This document shows, one piece after another, positions 54,885-64,000 of a stretch of DNA of 64,000 nt; the stretch's first letter is position 1, and each line of letters starts with the position of its first letter. Made by a program: the position numbers and the translations under genes. The notes below the pieces were generated by a model. That model was given only the letters and a program-made list of their open reading frames with translations, did not search any database and was not told the origin of the DNA. The stretch is taken from contig NC_062995.1 of NCBI RefSeq assembly GCF_023078275.1, forward strand, positions 5,001 to 69,000, written 5' to 3'. The DNA comes from Leguminivora glycinivorella (Eukaryota > Arthropoda > Insecta > Lepidoptera > Tortricidae).

Positions 54885-57776
54885 TCTCCCTTTTCAACAT
54901 AAAGTACAAACTAAAAAGAACTGCAGACATAATCGTTAAGACGTCTAGGAGGTCTAACATCTCTGTTGTTAGATCTTCTGAGTGGTAGAGAAGCAGGTCT
55001 TCTATAGCACTCGTTGACGGCATCTCAGTCTCAGGAGCTAGAGCTGGAGGTAGGTCAGCGGCTGGCGGCTGCTGAACAGCAATCTGAGACCACGCCGACT
55101 GTGCATGCGGTTGATCAGGTTTTCTACCTTTATCCAATTTGATGAACCACGAGTTTCTAGTCTTTAAATTTCCATAATAATCTTTTATTATTATAGATCG
55201 TGGGTTGTTGGTGATTTTGTAGACTGTACCTGGTTTCCAAATAGTGCTATTCTCGTTTTCTTTATACACTATATTTTGCCCCTCTTTGAAAATGTCATTT
55301 CTATGTCTTGTGTGTTGATCATAGTACAATTTGTTTTGATTACTATTATTCAGTAAACTATCTTGAATGTCACTATGCAGTTTTGGTTTTAAGAGCACAT
55401 TGTTTATAGGAAGTTTAGTTTTACAGAGTCTATTGAACAACAACTGAGAAGGTGAAGTTTTTAGACTAATGATTGGGGTATTTCTATATTCTAACAGAAA
55501 TAACTCAATATCAGTTTTTGTTTCAGCTGCTTTCTTTAGAAACCCTTTGCAAGTCTGGACTGCCTTTTCTGCTGCTCCATTGCTTTGATGATAATGAGGA
55601 CTAGAAAACACAATTTTGAAACCCCACTCTTTGCTGAAATTTCGGAATGTTAATGAATTGAAAGGCATATTATCAGAATATAATACTTCCGGTATACCAT
55701 GTGTTGAAAATATGCATTTCAAGACGGAAATGGTTGCTTCAGCTGTTTTACTGTTGAGTTTGTGTAGCTCAATCCACTTTGAATAGTGGTCAAATAAAGT
55801 GAAATAATCATTGTTACTGTACTGTAATATGTCTACGGAAACATGCTGAAAAGGCAGTTCTGGTATTTCTCTCACTATCATTGGTTCTTTCATATTGTTG
55901 CTGGAATGCTTAAGGCACACACTACATTCAGAAATGAACTTGTCTATGTCAGAAAACATATTTTTCCAGTAAAATAATGTTTTCGCTCGAGCTTTGGTCT
56001 TGCTCATGCCGAAATGACACTCGTGCAGTTTTGTCAACATGAGATTTTGTAAAGACGTGGGAACGTAAAGCCTGTTGTCTATAAATATCAAATCATCTTC
56101 AAAACAAATTGTTTTTCGGATGTCGTAATAGTATTTCAGTTCAGTCGGTACCTTAGATACAGAAGCTGGCCATCCTTTCTTGAAGAAATCAATTAATTTG
56201 GATGCTACAGGATTAGGGATTGCAATCCGGTCTGATATCCAATCCGGCCGGATCCGGCCGGATTTTGGTCCCAATCCGGCGGATCCGGCCGGATCCGGCC
56301 GGATTGGCCTTGAGGATTAAAAGTACCCAAATAGTAACTTTTTTTGTATGTTTTCAGCATAATATGAGAAATATGATGGTATTTTGCTTCACGATTAATA
56401 AACCAAAAGTTGAAAGCTTATAAATCAACATTTTTACCAGGTAACAAGTAAATTTTACTAAAATAATCAGTCGCGAATAAAATCGTTCTTTTTAAACTTT
56501 CATAGGATAACAAAATTAATTTTACTGTATTGTTTTACAGTAATACCTATAGAGCTTTTAAGATACAATTAAGAACGGACATTATAACATTACCTACAGC
56601 ATGCACTATGAGATAACTATTTAAAAAAAGATAATCATGTTTTGTCTTATTTTACAGTTAACTTTTCTCACACGCAAAGAAGAACTAAAAAAACTACAGT
56701 AGCTAAATTAAAGTCATCAAGAGTAATTGACCTTAGTATTATTTGCTATTGCTGAAACCACAATCTTACTGGATACCTTTTAAAAATGTTCATATTTAAG
56801 CTTTGAATTGTTTTTTTATGATTCTTGTAGCTATGTGCCCTCATACTTCTTATATCATGCTGAAAACGTTGTTGTTCTTGTAGTCCTACGTCAACACAGA
56901 GATGCCAAGGGCCTTCTCAAGCTCGCGCCATGCCTTCCTATCTTCAGCTACCTTCGTGGCCTCGCTCCAGCTCGACCCGGTCGCTCGTAGTTCATCCTCA
57001 ACGGACCGCTTCCATGGTTTACAGGGCGCCCGGAGCCAAGGATCCTTCCAGCGGCAGGCGATTTCCAGCCGAAAGAAATGGTTGCGTTATTTCGTTAGAG
57101 GGAACTCTTGGAATTGTGTGCTACCAATGTACTTTTTGTGTCGCGGTTTCCTCACTAATGGGTGTTTGCTGGCATATACTCAATAGGTCTTGATTTCGGA
57201 TGGTGTTTGGTCAGAAAACGCGAAGGATCGACCTCAGTGACATGTTAACGAAAAGTTTTGTCGTATGGCCCTTTGTCACTCTCCACTATTCCACATTTTG
57301 CATCCAAGCAAACAATTGCACAGATTTCACTACAGATTCAAAGACGGAAAGTTGACGCGTCACTTGAGCACATTATTTTACTTCCAAACGGCCTAGTATA
57401 GTAATGCAAAAAACATTCGTATTAAATTATGTTTTGATTGGAAATCAGACCGGATTGCAATCCCCTGTTGAGGTACGTTCAAATGTTAGCGTAAATGTTA
57501 TTTTTTTGTTACTATTCTAACATATTAAATTACATTACCGGATCCGGTACCGGATCCGGCGAATTTCACCGGATCCGGTAGCATGAAAAAAGCACCGGAT
57601 CCGGCCGGATTACCGGATCCGCCGGACCGGATTGCAATCCCTATACAGGATCTAATTGTATTTCTTGTTTGAATTGCGATAATATCTCATCTGAAACGTT
57701 GACACTGTGAATCACAACATTGAGATCACTGTCACAATCTTGACTAGCCGTGGAGCAGGCTCGACTTATGCATTTG
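54880..57776 (-). pseudogene. LTR retrotransposon 2 integrase, split by a hAT-like insertion
   Basis: Coding parts are 57776-57652 and 56213-54880. Zinc motif with LHECHFG (56000) and CSVCLKH, catalytic core blocks VSVDILQYSNNDY, LYSDNMPFNS and SNGAAEKAVQ, then a C-terminal DNA-binding domain with GQNIVYKENE and WKPGTV. All acidic catalytic residues are visible. The frame downstream of the insertion is intact to a stop that overlaps the 3' LTR by a few bases. Confidence 0.85.
56214..57643. mobile_element. hAT-like element 2, 1.43 kb, non-autonomous
   Basis: Flanked by the exact 8 bp duplication TACAGGAT (56206-56213 and 57644-57651). TIRs TAGGGATTGCAATCCGGTC, identical for 19 bases. Both ends carry clusters of CCGGATCCGG (56242-56306, 57541-57629), probably subterminal transposase-binding motifs. 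The interior at 56880-57110 encodes, on the minus strand, a fragment like the C-terminus of RTE-type LINE proteins. No transposase. Confidence 0.9.
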
Positions 57777-57781
57777 GGTAC

Positions 57782-60700
57782 CTGTAGCCTTACCATGACT
57801 TTTTTAAGTGAAAAAATACGTTACGTTTTCAGTGAGAGTTACGGAAAATGTATGGAAAAACTGAACAGCGCTCCAAGCGGAAACGCTCACGTACTAAAAT
57901 TTTCATCGGTACCATAAGTTATTAACGTGTTTACTCCGAGTTTTTAATACGTTCCTAACTTTACAGCTAAGGCGCTCTCTTTCTGATTGTATGGAGTCAA
58001 TAGAACCAGAACTATTTGACAGTCTCTAGTGAAAACTCAATACTTTACGTGAGTAATCATGACAGTCACTAACGTAAAAGTAAACCACCAATTCACTCTG
58101 ATGTGTCATTACTGTCAAATTATATAACAATCCCACAACATTTTCACGATTATATTTGCAATTTTAAATGCAATTATGACTAATATGTATTAATGTATAA
58201 TATTACGTGAAATTAAAGAACAGCTTAAATGTAGCAGTTAGTCAGTAGTTCGATAAAAAGATAAACCAGTGATGAACCAGTGCTTGATACTTTTACAAAG
58301 GTAATGAGTAAGGTTTATTATTCATCATTTTGTACTGTTTAGCTACAGTTGAGATGATTATATTGGTTGCTTTCAGAAAAAGAAGATATTATTGAAAACA
58401 ATATTTCCATGCCAGCCGTCAGCAAACCCAACGTAGAAGATTGTTCAAATTGATAATGAATGAGGCAATTAAGAATCAACTGATGATTACCTACAGCAGC
58501 AGGCAGTACCAATTGATGGGCATGTTAGTTCCTCAATGCACAATACTTGTACCTATAGTCACCATAACACCATATCTCGTGGGTATATATTAGAAGTGAA
58601 CCAAAGGAAAAACTTCAAAAAAATTATCCTATTACTGAAATAAAGTATCTCATTCTGTGACTTTGTTTATTTTGTAAAATTCTTGAGTAACAGGCTAAGT
58701 ATTTAATAAATTGACGTGAAACGAAAACTAAAAACCTAAATAAAATTCAGCGTTTACGTACATATCAAACATCAATTACAACGACATCGACATACATAGG
58801 TAACGACAAAGTCTAAGGTATAGAACTTTTGAAGGCGATTAGGCCATTATGGGGTGTATATGAAGATTATAATTTGATACAAAAGTGAGTAGAAAAAGCA
58901 TTTTGAAACAAGTAAAAATTGTATCTGATTTTTTGGCAGGGCACGTAGCCAAATGCACAAACGATTATGATAACATCGTTATCGTAGCTTAGCTATCTCT
59001 ATCACTTTTCCGTATTGACATGACAGAGCTAGACTGAATTTCGATCGGCGTTTAGCGCATAGATTTAAAGTCCATGGTTTAGCGTCAACGATTGACATTT
59101 CAGCTAAGTCCTTGTGTCAAAATTGGCAAAGCTAATTTTTTTTTTAATTTATTGGGAGCATTGGCAACTTGGCCATCAGCGCAAACATACAATATTTAAT
59201 ACAACGTACAGCAGAAGAAACAATTACAGGAATAACAATTACTTTGTTACTCATAAAAGTAATATTGCACATATTGAAATGCTTATGACTAAGTACCTTT
59301 ATACTATAATAATGAAAAGAAGTATTTTTGAACAATTACAAATTATTTACAAAGCGCCAATAGTGTGCATAATAAATTCATAAATTATAGGGTTTATAAC
59401 AGCCTTCAAGTTCATTTCCCGGTTCTTTGCTTGGCTGAAAATCCCGGGAATTCCCGGTACTTTCGGTACCGGTATTTCCCGGGAGCAAACCCTAATAGGG
59501 ATAGGGGTAGGGTTAGGGATAGGGATAGGGGTAATTGGTCGGCAATCGGTAATTGTAAGCGATAATGCGAGAACGTACTTTTTACTAGTTTTTACCCACC
59601 GACAATAGTGCCGAGATACGGAGCTATGTGAGTTCTGTTGTACAATATGTAGTTTCCTCAGTGTATATAGAATACATACCTACTCGTACCCACTACCTAC
59701 GCTGTGGTCGCTGTGTAACATTTGTACAACCACTGCAAGCATTTCTTTTTTAAAAACAATAGTAATATGAGTAATCGAAAAAAACGCAGACAAACGTCTG
59801 CATAGAAACCTACGGATCCAAATGAAAATTTTATTATTTGTATATATGTTTGAATAAGAATTCTTTTTAGTACCCGAGCGAAACCGCGGGCAAAAGCTAA
59901 TTCTATATAAGATGCTATGTACCCTTTTTCTGTAAAAAATATTTCTATTTCTTTACTACTCGAGAACATCACAAATAAACAAAGTCAATAAAATTAATGA
60001 AATACTTTATTTTAGTAACAGGATTATTTTTTGGAGTTGATGTTTTTTCCTTTATTGGAGCACTTCTATATATATACCTGTGATGATCATGGCCAATAAT
60101 ACCATTAAGTGCATCGCGGAACAAAAACACCTATAAATTGGTACTGCTCCCCTCTGCTGCCCTAAGGTTTTGAGTAGCGTAACTGCCAGAGTGCCACAGT
60201 ATTAATATCAATTGAACCATCTTCCATGTTGACTGAATACCATACGGGTTTGTTCGGAAATATTGATTTCAATCATAGCTTCCGTCATCTTTCTGAAACC
60301 AAAAACTGCTTTGAGCATTATAATCATCTCAATTGTAAATAGTACAATATGATGGCCAAAAATAACTCATTACCTTATTTGATTTGTTCACTGGCTTATC
60401 TTTTTATTCAATTTTAGCTAATCTTGAATTTCACGTAATATTATAAATTAATGCAATATGTTAGTCATAATTTTATTTAAAACTGCAAATATAATCGTGA
60501 AAATTCCGTGTGATTTTTGTATAACTTGACAGAAATGTCACGTCAGAATGACTTGGCCTATGGTTTGAGGCCTACTACCGAATACCGAAGTTATCGAAAT
60601 GTGGACATGCGTCTCTTTTACTCTTATCAGTATAAAGTGAAAGAGAAAGAATCCCTCAGTGCGTATGTTTCGAAATTTGCAGTAGACCCTATATTGACAG

Positions 60701-60925
60701 ATTTCGATAGGTAAATTACATTTACTTATGATTTTAGTTCCATCGCGTAAACACCAGAGGCGTAGCATTCGCCTATAGTTCTTTCTTCGTTTATTGATAA
60801 ACTTAGAAAGGGATAGAAGCAGCTTCTTTGGCGTGAAGTTAGGCACAATATATTGTAAACAAACGTAAACTCACTTACTTTCTGAGTAAAGTAATACGGC
60901 TCTCACTTGGGCAGCCCATGGTAAC
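57782..60925. mobile_element. ~3.1 kb element with long imperfect inverted ends
   Basis: Inserted in the pol region, flanked by GGTAC (57777-57781 and 60926-60930). Ends CTGTAGCCTTACCATGAC and, inverted, GTTACCATGGGCTGCCC share TTACCATG. Clearer inverted similarity lies 300-500 bp inside (58140-58215 versus 60430-60505, GCAAATATAATCGTGAAAA). No transposase seen; superfamily open. It contains other repeats, including 59545-59905. Confidence 0.65.
59545..59905 (+). repeat. Moth interspersed repeat, copy 2
   Basis: Same family as 40260-40690, from ATTGTAAGCGATAATGCG to GCGGGCAAAAGCTA. Just upstream, 59438-59485 is a palindrome-rich CCCGGGAATTCCCGG stretch and a short (TAGGGA)n-like run. Confidence 0.75.
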
Positions 60926-60950
60926 GGTACTGGAACATGCTTCATGGTTA

Positions 60951-61841
60951 GAGCGTGCGCAGACAGAGAGCGGTCTGCGTTCTGTCAGAGTTCCGCGTTC
61001 TGGTGACCGTTGACCGCTCAAGAGTTCCAACGCACACAGGCGGCGTTCAAATTCTCGCGTTCTAGTTTCGTTTTATGTAAATAATATAATTTAATTTAAT
61101 TTATTATTATTATTGGTTGTTATACATTTTTATTTTTGATTATAAGAATTATTGAGTTATCGAATTATTTGATATATCAGTGCACAGTGAAATTGTTTTA
61201 AGTAAATGTATATCCTTGATTTAATTTAATTTAATATAAGTACCTAAGTTTTCATTGTAATTTTCTTTTCTTTCTTTCTTTTCTTTTGTGAATATGTGTA
61301 TCTATGGACTAAAGTTGCCTGAAATAAATGATTTAATAATAATTATGTCTTTGTACATGCAACATGTCACTGAAAAGTTCGTTTTCCTATGAAGAACTAT
61401 TGCTCAAAAATTCCACCTATTAAATTCTCCTTACAGATGAACAGCGATTCGATATTTTTATTCGCATGTCGATGAATAGTTTCATTAATTGAGAAAAAAT
61501 AAAGGCTGGCTGTAATTTTAGGGCATTGTAATTATTTATTAAGGATAAAATAAACATAACAGCATTTCGTCGTGTACTATCCGTAGATTCGACCTCAGAA
61601 ATCCTGCTTTTTCCTAACCAATTCATTATTTTTTCTGTGTTTCCAACCTCAGACATCCCCGCGTTCCGGCGTTCTCTGTCTCGGCGGGAAAAGAACGCTA
61701 GAACGCGGCGTTCCGCTTTGACCGTCGCGGGCAGACTGCCCGCTGTGTGCGTTGTTGCTACAGACTCGGTACATTCTAAAGAACGCAGAACTCTGAACGC
61801 GGAACGCAGAACTCCAGACCGCTCTCTGTCTGCGCACGCTC
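60951..61841. mobile_element. 891 bp Harbinger-like element
   Basis: TIRs of 27 bp starting GAGCGTGCGCAGACAGAGAG, flanked by TTA on both sides (60948-60950, 61842-61844). Subterminal GTTCTGCGTTC-type motifs are repeated at both ends. Interior AT-rich without transposase. Confidence 0.87.
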
Positions 61842-62515
61842 TTAGTTTTATTCTCTGTAAGCGAGTTGACGGAATGTCATGTAGGTCTTTTTTCATTATT
61901 GAAATCAGAGGTAAATGATCCGTCAGCATGATAACTTTTTGGCCATAAATAAATGAGTGAAACTTTTTACATGAATATAATACGGCAAGAAATTCTTTCT
62001 CTATCTGACCATAATTTATTTCGGTTTCTGTTAACGATTTTGAGGCATAATAAACAGGTTTGTTATCCTGCAAGAGAACACAGCCTATACCTGTCTTGCT
62101 CGAGTCAGTTTGAATCACGATCTCTTTACTGGGATCAAAAGTCTGCAGAACTGGATTACTTAGTCGATAAGATAGTCTTAATTCGCTCAAACGCATCAGT
62201 ATGAATTTTTTGCCAGTCAAATGTCGTGTTTTTCTTTAGTAAATCTCTTAATGGGCTAGTAATTGAAGCCAAATTGGGAATATACGGTCGTAAATAGTTA
62301 ATGAGACCTAAGAGTCTTTGTAAATCTGATTTGTCATTGGGCCTGTCAAATGAAAAAAATGAAAATGAAAATGAAATATTTATTTTTCAAGTAGGCATAT
62401 TATAAAGTTAGTTATAGCCCTTATTGCGTCATCGTCAGGTCGAACTGTACCATTTTCAAATATTTGCCCTAAGTACTTAACTTGTCTAATCATGAATTGA
62501 AATTTCTTTTTAACC
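61842..62515 (-). pseudogene. LTR retrotransposon 2, RT end and RNase H
   Basis: RT C-terminal part (KYLGQIFENGTVRPDDD at ~62440; LQRLLGLINYLRPYIPN at ~62300), interrupted at ~62345-62400 by a short LINE-tail insert. Then RNase H with VIQTDSSKTGIGCVL, YYASKSLTETEINYG, EKEFLAVL and MLTDHLPL. Coding is cut at 61845 by the Harbinger-like element. Confidence 0.85.
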
Positions 62516-62920
62516 GACTTCAAAAAAGGAGGAGGAGGAGGATTTTTTTTTGTATGTATGTTATTCGATATCTCCGAGAATCATGGACCGATTTTCAAAA
62601 TTTTTTTTTCATTCGATCAGGTATAACCCCGAGATGGTCCCATTGGCACCAAGTCGGGGTCTGATGATGGGATCTTGGAGAAATCGAGGGAACTCCTCAA
62701 ATGTTATAGGCACATGTAATGTTTTTAGTGTATTTTTCAAAGGTACACCAGTATTTACGCCTGATGGTGATAACTTTATGTGGCTGAGCTGATGATGGAA
62801 GGTCAACTCCTCAATGGTTAGGAGTTAAAGGATAATTCTTTCACTACTGTACATATATTCGGACTGATACATAGAATATCAATAGGAACCACTAAAAATC
62901 AACAACACACGTATCTCGCG
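62516..62920 (+). repeat. Moth repeat 'aaccgacttcaaaaaagg', copy 2
   Basis: Reverse-complement partner of 33590-34015. It occupies the place where the RT fingers and the catalytic palm should be, so the RT core of LTR retrotransposon 2 was deleted at or near this insertion. Confidence 0.85.
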
Positions 62921-63955
62921 ATAAAATTGGTGTGGATCCGGCATTTCCTGCGATGCAGAACGTTTCAGTGTATAATTTGCCGTTAACTTCAATGTTCATT
63001 GTTGCTAATCCTTTGACGTCTGTTTTGTATCCATGCCAGCTCTCTAGCGTTGAGATGGTTTTTCTGAGTGGACCTGGGTGTGAGAACTGACCTTTTCATG
63101 AATATGTACGGGTAATATGTTGACATCTGCTCCTGGGTCAAGTTTAAATTGCACTGGATTGTTTCCGGGCAGTATTACCTTTTGGAACCACGCCAATGAG
63201 TTGACAGACATGTCTGAAGTCACAGATTCTACATAGTAATCTGAATAGTCTTCCACAGTTACCTCGTTTGATGTAATTTTCTTACAGTTGACACATGTTT
63301 TATTGTACGCCGGGCATTGACCGTAGGTATGATGGTACCCACAGTTAGAACAGGTTTTCTGGGAGCTTCTAGGCTTCGTTACTGCATTGACGTCAGGTTT
63401 GTTGTCAGTTATATCTCTGACATGGGCATCCGTGATTTCCGATATTCTGAACAATGACACTACATCATCCAGGGTTGGGTCTCCTTTCTTTATCAGCTTT
63501 TTCTGACAATCCGTGTCACTCATACCTAATACGAGACGGTCCCTTAAAATTTCATCTTTCTTTTTGAAATCACAATCATTGCATAATTGTTTTACGTCAG
63601 TCAGATAGTTGTCAAAGGTTTCTCCTATTTTCTGATTTCTATTATAAAATAGGTATCTAGAATGAAGTATGTTTTTCTTGGGGTTGCAGTATTTTTCAAA
63701 TACCTTTAATGTATCTTCGAGAGTTTTTACATCTTCCGACTTTACATCTAGAGTGTTGTAGACGGCAAGGGCCTCCTCACCAATGAGATTTAGCAGGAGC
63801 GAGACTTTTCTTGCCTCTATGACTTCGGATAGACCCGCGGCATTCAAGTATATATCGAATGATTGCCTGAATTTTTTAAAGTTCTCACTTAGGTTTCCCA
63901 CCAGGGATAACTTGGAAGGTAAATGGTATCCTGTAGCCATACTTGACTGCGCCAT
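62921..63955 (-). pseudogene. LTR retrotransposon 2 gag and protease
   Basis: 303 codons from 63955, whose ATG uses the last base of the LTR and overlaps the PBS; the Met six codons on (MATGYHLPSK) is an alternative start. Capsid-like region, then one to two zinc motifs (CSNCGYHHTYGQC, CPAYNKTCVNC), then the protease motif FKLDPGADVNILP, where the usual DTGA reads DPGA. The frame breaks near 63057 at a run of five A and continues in the -1 frame (NIEVNGKLYTETFCI) to 62921. Confidence 0.83.
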
Positions 63956-64000
63956 GTAATATTAGTATTTAAAATAAACAACAACCATGACTAGCTTGGT

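Larger units (their letters stand above)
54764..64000 (-). mobile_element. Ty3/gypsy-type LTR retrotransposon 2, degenerate, runs off the window
   Basis: The 3' LTR is 54764-54884; the 5' LTR begins at 63955 and leaves the window. Internal order on the minus strand: gag, protease, (RT core missing), RT end, RNase H, integrase. Three DNA transposons and two short repeats are inserted. PBS is TGGCGCAGTC directly after the LTR. The sequence resembles elements often annotated as K02A2.6-like (Mag lineage), from memory. Confidence 0.9.

Noticed and set aside
59494..59532. (TAGGGA)n-like run resembling a telomere repeat
   Set aside because: Short, irregular, and inside a transposon; a similar degenerate run (GGGATAAGAATAGGG) lies near 37640, so it is part of a dispersed repeat.

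Overview
The window reads as the subtelomere of an insect chromosome, most likely a moth or butterfly. The tandem repeat is (CCTAA)n/(TTAGG)n, the insect telomere repeat. R1-clade retrotransposons of TRAS/SART type sit inside it. The flanking DNA carries repeats I associate with Lepidoptera: a tRNA-derived SINE, the 'aaccgacttcaaaaaagg' and 'gggttccgtagccaaaatgg' repeats, and an RTE tail ending in (ATG)n. All telomeric tracts have the C-rich strand on top, so the chromosome end, if this is a true terminus, lies to the left. This is inferred from sequence alone; no database was searched.

Region 1 (1-9.65 kb) is subtelomeric satellite. A ~3.25 kb block (a ~528 bp satellite, a 27 bp minisatellite and a unique tail) occurs twice almost identically, at 1-3240 and 6383-9628. 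Between the copies lie ~1.66 kb of nearly perfect (CCTAA)n and a 19 bp minisatellite. Region 2 (9.65-27.2 kb) is a telomere-retrotransposon mosaic. Three copies of one family (E1, 5'-truncated; E2, 3' end only; E3, full 5' end but endonuclease deleted) lie on the plus strand. A ~6.7 kb SART-like element lies on the minus strand, and each is bounded by CCTAA repeats. The plus-strand family encodes RT plus RNase H; the minus-strand element has endonuclease and RT without a visible RNase H.

Region 3 (27.2-54.8 kb) holds the only likely host gene: a four-exon C2H2 zinc-finger gene on the minus strand (499 codons), a tandem paralogue 13-15 kb away, and a third, inverted fragment keeping exon 1. 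The duplicated loci are peppered with dated insertions: a mariner-like MITE, PIF/Harbinger-like MITEs with TAA/TTA target duplications, a 1.9 kb hAT-like element with an 8 bp duplication, a SINE, LINE fragments, and a 2.1 kb foldback element built of 100 bp units.

Region 4 (49.2-53.1 and 54.8-64 kb) contains two Ty3/gypsy-type LTR retrotransposons on the minus strand. The first has two identical 120 bp LTRs and lacks a normal tRNA primer site. Instead, 13 nt next to its LTR are complementary to a segment inside the LTR, near the predicted transcript start, which suggests self-priming. The second is older. It has lost its RT core and is interrupted by a hAT-like element, a ~3.1 kb long-TIR element and a Harbinger-like MITE, each leaving target duplications whose removal restores the pol frame.

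Apart from the zinc-finger genes everything recognisable is mobile or repetitive. Nearly all retroelement reading frames carry frame breaks, and every break has the sign of a one-base deletion.
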